Shown one piece after another: positions 21,685 through 28,283 of a stretch of DNA of 28,283 bases; within the stretch, counting starts at the first letter, position 1; each line of letters begins with the position of its first letter. A model generated the notes under the pieces. That model made no database searches, was not told where the DNA came from, and saw only the letters and a list, made by a program, of their open reading frames with translations. This DNA is from a virus: the IMG/VR virus record IMGVR_UViG_3300001450_000190, positions 1 through 28,283 of that record; one strand, written 5' to 3'. Position numbers and translations under genes: made by a program.

Positions 21685-21993
21685 ATGGCCCTTGATCTAA
21701 CCCTGGCATTCCAGGATAAAAAACCGATACAGACGATAGCGAGCCTGTCGCATACTCATTTTCTTCTCGTCAATATTCCATCGGCAACCCGAAGGATTAC
21801 AGTTGGATGTGAAGCGAAAAAGATTTTCCTCTCGTTCTCGCATGCAGACGGCGCCGCAAAATCCGTAACCGATTGTGTTTGGATTCCGAGCAATACGGTT
21901 TTTTCAATGGCAATTGGCAACAATATCGATTCCTTTGCCGTGGTCGCCGATTCGGCCGCTTCAGATGTCGCAATCATTCTAGAGGAGGTTTAA
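21685..21993 (+). CDS. Small beta-rich protein, fibre cassette
   Basis: This 102-aa protein has GGAGG before the ATG. Alternating strands (FLLVNIPSATRRITVG, IFLSFSH, NTVFSMAIG, FAVVADSAASDVAIILE) suggest a small beta sandwich. It resembles virion-surface modules such as fibre-attachment or decoration proteins. Its stop is one base before the fibre ATG, so the two are expressed together. Confidence 0.6.
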   Translation: MALDLTLAFQDKKPIQTIASLSHTHFLLVNIPSATRRITVGCEAKKIFLSFSHADGAAKSVTDCVWIPSNTVFSMAIGNNIDSFAVVADSAASDVAIILEEV

Positions 21994-21994
21994 A

Positions 21995-23362
21995 ATGGCG
22001 GGTTTTTCTGGTGGTGGTGGTGGTGGTGGTGCTGTTTCGTCCGTGACGAATGGCGCGGATAATCGAATAGCATTGTTTGGATCCGCTGATGCTTTGAAAG
22101 CGGATACCGGGCTAACATATTCAGGGTCTGAATTTGCTGTAACAGGTGATATAAGCTCAACTGGTAACTTTTACGGGAGCCAGTTTTTTTATCATTCAGG
22201 TGATACCGACACGAGTATCAAATTCATGGTGGATCAAATTAATTTGACCGCTGGAAATATCAACATGCTGAAAATCAAAGAAGCAGCTCAGAACGAGGTT
22301 GTGTTTTTTGAGGATGGTAACGAAGTCGATTTTCGTATCGAGGTTCCCGGGCAAGCCTATTTCTTCTTTATTGATTCCGGAAATGATAAATTATACATCG
22401 GCGGAAACACTGCCAACAAAATGACCGATCAAATGATGAATCTTCAGGATGGTAATTTCGGGATAGGTCGAAACAGCGCGGACAATATCGGATCAGAAGT
22501 AATTTATGCAAAGAGCCGGCACGCTACGGATGGATCTCATACTGTTCTTCAGGCGGCTGATAACATCGGGGAAATTGTATTTAAGGGATCAGACGGTGAT
22601 GAGCTGGTCAATGCGGCTAAAATTGTTGGCGGGATTGATTACGGTACTCCTGCAAATAATGATATGCCGGGAAAACTCACTTTTTATACAACTCCCGACG
22701 GAAGTGTTACACCGACGGAAGCGCTTAGAATAGGTCAAGGACAACACGCTGTTTTTCCAAATGGCTCATTATTGGTTCAAGGGTCTGCAAATGGAACGGA
22801 ACTAGGAGGAGGCACAAATGCATGGGCTGGTTTTTGTCTCGATTTTTTTGCAACCGCCTACGATGGGAAAGATGGCGCTAGACTCATTATAAGAGGGGAT
22901 TCAACAAATGCTGATCGTGGTACATTCATCATTCATCAAAACAAAAATGATAATTCCGCGGCTCTCGAAACTGTTCAAATCGATGAGGATGGAAATTTTA
23001 AAACTATTGGCGGGTCTGTTGGTTCAATTTCCGATTCGAGAGTAAAAGAAAATGTTTCTTCTTTGGGATCAGTAATCAGCAAAATAAAGCAATTAAATCC
23101 GGTTGAATTCGATTGGGCCGATCCCATAAAAAATAACAATCCTGCGAGAACTTCTAACCATGATTTTGGTTTTATCGCTCAAGAAGCTGAGATAATTTAT
23201 CCCGATATGATCTATACTGGTGCTGTGACTAATGATGACATGCCAGACAACATCAAGACCATGACCTATGCTTCAATGATCCCGATTCTGACAAAAGCCA
23301 TCCAGGAACAACAGCAACAGATCGAAGATCTGCTAGCGCGTATTGTAGCGCTCGAAAGTTAA
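21995..23362 (+). CDS. Tail fibre/spike with C-terminal S74 self-cleaving chaperone
   Basis: In this 455-aa protein a polyglycine hinge (seven GGT codons in a row) opens it. A beta-repeat body with phrases such as ALKADTGLTYSGSEFAVTGDIS follows. The last 112 residues are a peptidase S74 intramolecular chaperone: SISDSRVKE with the Ser348-Lys351 dyad, VEFDW, HDFGFIAQEAE, and a terminal coiled coil (QEQQQQIEDLLARIVAL). The chaperone drives trimerisation and then cuts itself off before Ser348. It is the likely host-range protein. It runs against all neighbouring structural genes and is more AT-rich, suggesting acquisition as a cassette. Confidence 0.88.
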   Translation: MAGFSGGGGGGGAVSSVTNGADNRIALFGSADALKADTGLTYSGSEFAVTGDISSTGNFYGSQFFYHSGDTDTSIKFMVDQINLTAGNINMLKIKEAAQNEVVFFEDGNEVDFRIEVPGQAYFFFIDSGNDKLYIGGNTANKMTDQMMNLQDGNFGIGRNSADNIGSEVIYAKSRHATDGSHTVLQAADNIGEIVFKGSDGDELVNAAKIVGGIDYGTPANNDMPGKLTFYTTPDGSVTPTEALRIGQGQHAVFPNGSLLVQGSANGTELGGGTNAWAGFCLDFFATAYDGKDGARLIIRGDSTNADRGTFIIHQNKNDNSAALETVQIDEDGNFKTIGGSVGSISDSRVKENVSSLGSVISKIKQLNPVEFDWADPIKNNNPARTSNHDFGFIAQEAEIIYPDMIYTGAVTNDDMPDNIKTMTYASMIPILTKAIQEQQQQIEDLLARIVALES

Positions 23363-23377
23363 ACGAGCCCCTTTTTT
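23350..23377 (+). terminator. Weak plus-strand terminator after fibre gene
   Basis: GCTCG (23350-23354) and CGAGC (23364-23368) form a 5-bp stem followed by CC and six T. It spans the fibre stop and lies inside the 3' end of the convergent scaffold gene. It is short, so only moderate efficiency is expected. Confidence 0.45.
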
Positions 23378-24000
23378 CGCTGCGCGTACCATGTAGCTTT
23401 TATTTCTTCATGCTTTGCCCTGTACATTTCAGGATCACGAAGCGCATTCGTTATTAGATCCGCGGATGTGGTGCCGTTTGTTGGAACTACCGAATTATTG
23501 ACGGGGGGCGCCGATGTCTGCACAATTTGAGGACTGGGAGTGGTGGATTGTGCTACTGGCGCTTCTGCTGGTGGACTGGTGGATCCTAGGTGGGGGCGGA
23601 TGGTAAGGGGCGCCGATTCTGGATTTTCCCGGATCCCTCCTAGCCAGTCGTTTAATTTTTGCCTATCCTTTTTTGGTCTGCTATCCATTTCTCTTTTGTA
23701 GGTCCATTCCACCATGTCGCGCAAATTGGGATCCGTAAACCCGTGCGCCGATATTGTTGTATGAGATTGATATTGAGCTCTTGAATGATTGATATCTTTC
23801 TCCAATTGCTCTATCCGTTCTTTCTGCTCCTGGAATCGGCTGGCGCCGTCTTTGGATTCCTCTAGTTTCTTGCTCATATCCTCGATCCTGGATTCCGCCG
23901 TTCTCGCACGTTCTGACATCGGGGAAAGGCGCTTTCTCACCAGCTCGTCAACCTCGGTTTTTAGGATGTATTCTATCCCGTCGATTTTCTTTATCTCCAT
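23359..24000 (-). CDS. Capsid scaffolding protein
   Basis: This 213-aa protein has a coiled-coil segment (about 22-75, rich in E, K, R and Q), a conserved-looking middle (FTDPNLRDMVEWTYKREMD) and a proline/threonine/serine linker (about 128-175). A basic helical C-terminus (YRAKHEEIKATWYAQRKK) follows, of the sort that binds coat protein. Position between portal and capsid is standard. Its stop codon overlaps the stop of the convergent fibre gene (shared TTAA). Confidence 0.75.
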   Translation of the reverse strand: MEIKKIDGIEYILKTEVDELVRKRLSPMSERARTAESRIEDMSKKLEESKDGASRFQEQKERIEQLEKDINHSRAQYQSHTTISAHGFTDPNLRDMVEWTYKREMDSRPKKDRQKLNDWLGGIRENPESAPLTIRPHLGSTSPPAEAPVAQSTTPSPQIVQTSAPPVNNSVVPTNGTTSADLITNALRDPEMYRAKHEEIKATWYAQRKKGLV

Positions 24001-24010
24001 TTTTCCTTCC

Positions 24011-25474
24011 TTAGATTAGTGGACTTGTATTGAATTCTATATTTTGCAACTGCACGTCACGCAGGTATCTTATCGCCTCTTCTCTGGAAAGATCCGGGAA
24101 GAAGACCCGCAACGCGTCTACCCTGGTAAGATATCCGGCCTGTTGTTTTTCGATTGTATCCTTTCGGATGGCTTCTAATTCTTCCTTGCTTTGTGGAATA
24201 GTTTGATAGCTGATCGTGTATCCGGATTCAGGGAAATCGGTATTCAGAAAACGATTCGCCATTTTTGCGGAAATTTGAAGATTCGAAAGATCGGATTTCT
24301 CCATTGACGGCTTGAATTTCCGCTGGGCATCGCGCTGATCGGACCGAGACATAGAAATTGCATATCCGCTTCTTGGATCGCCGCTCATTTTTTGCACGGT
24401 CGATCCTCGAATCCCTCCGGCAACAGCTAGCTTTCTTTCAAATTTGATAATCGTCTCCATTAGGCGATCGGGGTCCGCCCCGTTAGCCCATTGACCGATA
24501 ACGGGCTGACCTAGCCCTTGCATTTCCGAATCCGGGGATAGAACCAGAATAGAGGATGGATCGGAGGATATCGCCGTGCGCCTGGAATCGCCATCCGCGC
24601 CGTAAGATCCGCCGCCGTCAAGCCCGCAACCCATCACATAGCGCTGGGGAAATGCGCAATCCCGGATTGTATGAACAAGATATGTGTGAAGAGCCGCGCT
24701 AGTCAAAGATCCTACAGCAATTTCCGCATTGGTGAAAGCATCGAATAGTCGATCCCCGATGAGCTGGGCATGATAGCACACGTAGGGAATAAACGGAGCT
24801 CCGAACTTATCCCGGTATGGATAGTTATCGCCGCTTAATTGCGTACCGAGAAATTCCACGGTGCGGTCCTCATTCATGCACCCGTCTTTTCCAACTTCCA
24901 TAATTCGATAGCTTGGATTTAAGGGATCACGAAGATCAAAAACGTCATAGGTCCAGATCTGCCCGTGCTCCGATTTCCTAAGCTTCAATTCCGCGATCAT
25001 CACGGGATTCATCGGATCATTGGGATGGGATTCCGCATAGACCATATCGGGAGTTACGGGAATATAGACTAGGCCATCGCCGTGTACGTCGACACGCACG
25101 AACATTTCCCGTAATGCGATGGTTAAAAGCATTACCCGTTGCATGATGGGCCATAGCCCCCCGCGCGATACGAGACCGTTTTTTGCAAGCAATCCCTCGG
25201 CCTGATTCGCGGAAGTCTCGATAACTCCCACGGCCGGCGCTTCGGTGTAAAGCGCATTCAAAGCAGAACAGACCCCCTTAAAAATGTTGCTTGACATGTC
25301 ATCGACTAGCATAGTCCTTCGATCCGCTGAAAAATGGCTCTCGATTTCACGGGCTAGATCTTCGGACCAATTCCCGGTAATCAGTCTTTTTCTTAGGGCG
25401 GTATGCTCCCATCTTCGCTGAGTATACATATCGGGCGCTGGGGGCTTTCCCGGTTGTAGGGGGTCATATTTCAT
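24011..25474 (-). CDS. Portal protein
   Basis: In this 487-aa protein, the early WEHTALRKRLITGNW, the FKGVCSALNALYTEAP segment, the long helical stem (MQGLGQPVIGQWANGADPDRLMETIIKFERKLA) and SRSDQRDAQRKFKP fit siphophage portals. Twelve copies form the DNA channel at the capsid vertex. It lies just after TerL with AGGTG before its ATG. Confidence 0.82.
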   Translation of the reverse strand: MKYDPLQPGKPPAPDMYTQRRWEHTALRKRLITGNWSEDLAREIESHFSADRRTMLVDDMSSNIFKGVCSALNALYTEAPAVGVIETSANQAEGLLAKNGLVSRGGLWPIMQRVMLLTIALREMFVRVDVHGDGLVYIPVTPDMVYAESHPNDPMNPVMIAELKLRKSEHGQIWTYDVFDLRDPLNPSYRIMEVGKDGCMNEDRTVEFLGTQLSGDNYPYRDKFGAPFIPYVCYHAQLIGDRLFDAFTNAEIAVGSLTSAALHTYLVHTIRDCAFPQRYVMGCGLDGGGSYGADGDSRRTAISSDPSSILVLSPDSEMQGLGQPVIGQWANGADPDRLMETIIKFERKLAVAGGIRGSTVQKMSGDPRSGYAISMSRSDQRDAQRKFKPSMEKSDLSNLQISAKMANRFLNTDFPESGYTISYQTIPQSKEELEAIRKDTIEKQQAGYLTRVDALRVFFPDLSREEAIRYLRDVQLQNIEFNTSPLI

Positions 25475-25477
25475 TTT

Positions 25478-26923
25478 TCACCTGATAATTTTTATGTGGG
25501 TTTTTCTTGGCTGCCGGTATTCCTTGGATAGGATCTGAAGACTCGCATATCTCAACGCGTCGATCCCGTGCTTGTATTGGGAATTTTTGTCAAGCTGTCC
25601 GGATTTTAGGATAGCCCAATTCCGGATTGACTTGATAAGACTAGCACATCGTGGATGAACCTGAAAACAGTCTTTTTGCATTAATTCATGTAGCGCACGA
25701 ATCCCATAATACACTGAAAAGGCGGGCTTGTATGCAGTGTTTATCGTAAATCCCTTGCCGGATGGGTAGCCGAGAATATGCGCGAATGCTGCACGTAGCA
25801 TCTTGTTAGACATCCTTGATCCGTATTTGTCGCCGCGATGCGGCCGGTCTCCTACCCATCGGAATATGTTATTCGGTTCAAGCCTATTTCTCTTGAGCAT
25901 TGCTAGAATTCCTTTTGCGTGCGTTTCCGCTTTGGCGCTTCCAGATTGATATTCATCTAGAACGTAAAGATAATAATCCCCGGGTTTTCTGTCCATCGGA
26001 TCCGGGATTCGGACCGCTATCAATACGGCGAATTGGGCGCCTTCCTGGCTACCGTGATCGATGCCCACTGCGTACTGAAAATTACCAGTAGGAGGAGGAG
26101 CGCTGCTTATGAATTCGGGCCGGAAATCCTTGAAAATTACCCCGTGCGATACGTAGCCCTCCCACGCGCCCGATATTCTGATTTCACGGTCAAATTCCAG
26201 ATAGGAATTCGTGATTTGCTCAATTTCAGCAATTGATAAGAGGGGGTCGCAATTGCGGGGGGTCACATTCTGCACGGTAAGGGGCGCCTGAATATCGAGC
26301 ATTATGCCATCATCGCATAATTTCTTTATGTGACTGCAATCAACCCCCACGGGTGTCATAGTTATAGCGATTTGCCCGCGCTTTCTCAATACCCGTCCGA
26401 CAAGCTCCGACCAGACCAAAGGACCGCAAGGTTCGTCGACAAGCACAAAATCAATCGTTCCCGATGCTAGGGCTATTGTACCCTTTGAAGATCCGCCGGT
26501 CTGCTGTGTCGTTTTTATACGGATAATACTACCATTTTTGAATGATATAACCGGAGTACCGGTACCGTGGAAGCCGCGCGCCGGCGAGAATACCGTTTTT
26601 TCCACCACTTCGTTTTTCGGCAATAGATCCCATAGCCTATTCTGTATTTCCACGGATTGAGACCAGCTGTGACAGATCACCCATACCTGAACGGGAGGAG
26701 ATGTAACTGGCTTAAATCGGTGCTTGCCAAGCGCTCTAAATATGCACTCGGCCGCCCCTGCAAAACTTTTTCCGATTTGGTTTCCTCCACGCAATAGATA
26801 GAATTTTTCTCGGCAGGAAAGAAAGCGCTCTTGAGCTGGGGTAAAACGCGCGTATTCAAGCGGGTTTTCATGCACCCGTTTTTTTAATTCCTGTAGATTC
26901 GTGTGTAGACTCGTGAGATTCAT
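25478..26923 (-). CDS. terL: Terminase large subunit
   Basis: In this 481-aa protein the ATPase has Walker A RGGNQIGKS (residues 45-53) and Walker B DFVLVDEP with Asp163 and Glu164. The nuclease domain has VGIDHGSQEG (Asp289) and a late HGIDALRYA that supplies another acidic residue. The enzyme translocates DNA into the prohead and cuts the genome ends. It overlaps the upstream methylase by 4 bp (ATGA). With the short terminal repeat of the window, cos-type cutting is expected. Confidence 0.93.
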   Translation of the reverse strand: MNLTSLHTNLQELKKRVHENPLEYARFTPAQERFLSCREKFYLLRGGNQIGKSFAGAAECIFRALGKHRFKPVTSPPVQVWVICHSWSQSVEIQNRLWDLLPKNEVVEKTVFSPARGFHGTGTPVISFKNGSIIRIKTTQQTGGSSKGTIALASGTIDFVLVDEPCGPLVWSELVGRVLRKRGQIAITMTPVGVDCSHIKKLCDDGIMLDIQAPLTVQNVTPRNCDPLLSIAEIEQITNSYLEFDREIRISGAWEGYVSHGVIFKDFRPEFISSAPPPTGNFQYAVGIDHGSQEGAQFAVLIAVRIPDPMDRKPGDYYLYVLDEYQSGSAKAETHAKGILAMLKRNRLEPNNIFRWVGDRPHRGDKYGSRMSNKMLRAAFAHILGYPSGKGFTINTAYKPAFSVYYGIRALHELMQKDCFQVHPRCASLIKSIRNWAILKSGQLDKNSQYKHGIDALRYASLQILSKEYRQPRKTHIKIIR

Positions 26924-27555
26924 CGGCTACCAAAAAGAAGGAGCTGTTTCTGGTCTTCTTTCAGCCTGTTCTGTGCACCCTCAAAATAATCCCGGTCGAT
27001 TTCATACCCGTCAAATTCAAATCCCATTCTATGCGCCGCGATCGCGGATGATCCCGATCCAAGATGAGTATCAAGAATTGAAAATCCCTTCTTCGCATAT
27101 TTTGATAGAAGCCATTCGTATAATTGGATGGGTTTCTGTGTTGGATGAATTTTATATCCTGTTACGTTTATATTTCTATGCTTAAAAAGTTCTGTTTGTC
27201 CTTTAAAAGAAGTCCATGCTAATTCTATTTTTGAATATGTAGGCATGAATTGAACTTTATCCCAGCAAATCCAGCATCGACTCAAAGGAAGTTTATCCGT
27301 GAAATATTGTCCACCCCAAACAATTTGGTTTTTTGTTTTTCTACGCAAAAAATCAAAATAATCTTTTGTTGGTGGATGATCCCATTTATCAATTGCTTGG
27401 TTATGATATGCCTTATGTTCTGATCCCTTAATTCCTCCTGATTGCGCGCCTAGTCTTTTCATTCCATACGGAGGATCAACAATTGCAAGATCCCAATGAT
27501 CATCCGGCGCCTCTTTCATTGCCTTCATGCAATCCTGGTAATGAAGTCTAATCAT
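26920..27555 (-). CDS. DNA N6-adenine/N4-cytosine methylase between terminase genes
   Basis: The protein is 211 aa from the ATG at 27555 (GTG two codons earlier is possible). DPPYG (about 27-31) is the catalytic motif. HPTQKP (about 137-142) and LDTHLGSGSS (about 161-170, AdoMet binding) follow, the order of beta-class enzymes. The target is unknown. Placement inside the packaging operon suggests methylation coordinated with late replication or packaging. The middle of the gene (about 27140-27420) is visibly AT-richer than TerS and TerL, a sign of acquisition. No restriction enzyme is nearby. Confidence 0.9.
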   Translation of the reverse strand: MIRLHYQDCMKAMKEAPDDHWDLAIVDPPYGMKRLGAQSGGIKGSEHKAYHNQAIDKWDHPPTKDYFDFLRRKTKNQIVWGGQYFTDKLPLSRCWICWDKVQFMPTYSKIELAWTSFKGQTELFKHRNINVTGYKIHPTQKPIQLYEWLLSKYAKKGFSILDTHLGSGSSAIAAHRMGFEFDGYEIDRDYFEGAQNRLKEDQKQLLLFGSR

Positions 27556-28099
27556 TTTCACGCACCTGGGGAAAGGTGATAACGCGCGATTCCTTCGCCA
27601 TGATTTCTTTTTCTAGCTTCTGACGTATGACGGGGGGTAGCTGTGCGATCGTGGAAAGGATCCCGCTTACCAGCCCATCCGATTCCATCGTCGCCGCAAT
27701 TTCCTTTTGCGCCTGATTTAGCTTTTCACATTCGTCGTAGAGATTCAAGTGCAACCTATGAAGAGAGGGCAACACATTGTATTGTCCGCGCTCCCGGCAT
27801 GCGTGCAAATCCAGATTCACCTCTTCCAATTTTCCACTCTTGAATTGAAGGGGGGGTATGTGCTCGCCAGGATTCGGCGGGGGAATTTTTTTGGCTGGTT
27901 CCTGTTTTCGTGGTGGCAGCTGCGATTGCTTGACACTTCTCTGCACGCTGGCGCCGGCTGGTTCTTTTATGATCCGGTCAATCGTTGATTTTCCACATCC
28001 AAAATGCTCAGCTAGTTTCCTCATAGAGAATTTCTTCGTCGCATAGAGGCGCTTTACATCCTCCCGCTCAGCCGGGGATAGGTTAGCCCTTTTTTTCAT
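27548..28099 (-). CDS. terS: Terminase small subunit
   Basis: In this 183-aa protein the N-terminal HTH (LSPAEREDVKRLYATKKFSM, then LAEHFGCGKSTIDRIIKEP) is typical of TerS DNA-binding domains. A proline/lysine linker, then helices including a putative oligomerisation region (LNLYDECEKLNQAQKEIAATM) follow. The ATG at 28099 is chosen because the HTH begins right after it; the longer frame to 28225 adds a low-complexity Arg/Ser/Lys leader. It recognises the packaging site, here probably the joined ends less than 200 bp away. Confidence 0.82.
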   Translation of the reverse strand: MKKRANLSPAEREDVKRLYATKKFSMRKLAEHFGCGKSTIDRIIKEPAGASVQRSVKQSQLPPRKQEPAKKIPPPNPGEHIPPLQFKSGKLEEVNLDLHACRERGQYNVLPSLHRLHLNLYDECEKLNQAQKEIAATMESDGLVSGILSTIAQLPPVIRQKLEKEIMAKESRVITFPQVREND

Positions 28100-28229
28100 C
28101 GCCGCCCTTCTTCTTTTTTTCCTGGCAAGCCTGCTCTTTCTTGCGCTCCTGCTCCTTCTGCTTTTTCTGTTGTCGCACCTGCTCCTCATGGCGGGTTCGC
28201 GGGCATCCGTAGTATCTGCTTCCATGCAT
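28083..28229 (-). CDS. 48-aa highly charged microprotein upstream of TerS
   Basis: AGGA lies 8 bases before the ATG at 28229. The sequence begins MHGSRYYGCPRTRHEEQ and continues as a K/E/Q-rich helix. It overlaps TerS by 17 bp. An open frame continues upstream through the window edge (GTG at 28283). If the ends are joined it stays open a little further, so the start is not certain. No family was recognised. Confidence 0.5.
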   Translation of the reverse strand: MHGSRYYGCPRTRHEEQVRQQKKQKEQERKKEQACQEKKKKGGDEKKG

Positions 28230-28275
28230 AGGCTTGTCCTGTTTGATATAAACTATCTGGCGAGAGAGGATGGTG

Positions 28276-28283
28276 GTCGGCAC
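28276..28283. repeat. Right copy of 8-bp terminal direct repeat (candidate cos)
   Basis: GTCGGCAC repeats the first 8 bases exactly. The preceding bases GGTG mirror the CACC formed on joining. See the left copy for interpretation. Confidence 0.5.

Noticed and set aside
28100-28225. 42-residue Arg/Ser/Lys N-terminal extension of TerS
   Set aside because: Low complexity and overlaps the small upstream ORF; the HTH starts right after the ATG at 28099.
1-28283. Integrase, prophage repressor/integration module, tRNA genes
   Set aside because: None found on either strand; the HTH and RHH proteins alone do not show lysogeny.

Overview
This window reads as an essentially complete, small (about 28 kb) tailed-phage genome with siphovirus-type gene content. 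It encodes small and large terminase, portal, scaffold, HK97-type capsid, tail terminator, tail tube, a frameshifted pair of tail-assembly chaperones, a tape measure, tail-tip proteins, a lysis block and a compact replication/recombination set. The host cannot be named from the sequence. Consensus-like -35/-10 promoters and strong Shine-Dalgarno sites show it is bacterial. Base composition is moderate, with clearly AT-rich patches. No integrase, excisionase, tRNA gene or CRISPR array was seen, so there is no direct evidence of lysogeny. The first and last 8 bases of the window are identical, GC-rich and lie about 180 bp from the small terminase gene; the simplest reading is a filled-in cohesive end, so the window edges are probably the physical genome ends.

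Layout, read on the minus strand from the right end (the packaging and transcription order): a small basic ORF, TerS, an N6-adenine/N4-cytosine methylase wedged between the terminase subunits, TerL, portal, scaffold (28.2-23.4 kb). A plus-strand cassette follows, with a small beta-rich protein and a tail fibre carrying a C-terminal S74 self-cleaving chaperone (21.7-23.4 kb). It is inserted head-on between scaffold and capsid genes and has its own promoter. Then come major capsid, a structural protein, a tiny ORF, decoration-like protein, connector, tail terminator, tail tube, chaperones G and G-T (-1 frameshift on a run of eight A), a gp10-like protein, tape measure, a 1122-aa Asp-box beta-propeller tail protein and a tail hub (21.5-9.6 kb). 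The lysis block follows: amidase, a TM-anchored cysteine-rich protein and a holin-like TM/coiled-coil protein. It is translationally chained to RusA and small genes (9.6-7.3 kb).

The accessory/early region (7.3-0.2 kb) holds two AT-rich 66-aa transcription units that share an almost identical 67-bp promoter-leader and a similar terminator. It also has a plus-strand ERF annealase operon, and a leftward early operon with a regulator and a primase-helicase fusion (AEP/RepB-like plus VapE-like). That operon continues through a chain of tiny overlapping genes, including a ribbon-helix-helix protein coupled to a 22-residue hydrophobic peptide, and ends in an intrinsic terminator built from repeats. 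The left end carries a divergently transcribed basic protein and a C5-cytosine methyltransferase. A second long frame inside that methyltransferase also looks like a recognisable phage protein family.

The genes fit together as follows. ERF, the Prim-Pol/helicase and RusA supply annealing, replication and branch resolution. Two methylases probably protect the DNA. Terminase and cos package it. Two 19-bp palindromes of the same spacing sit on the -35 boxes of the two divergent control regions, implying one regulator for both.
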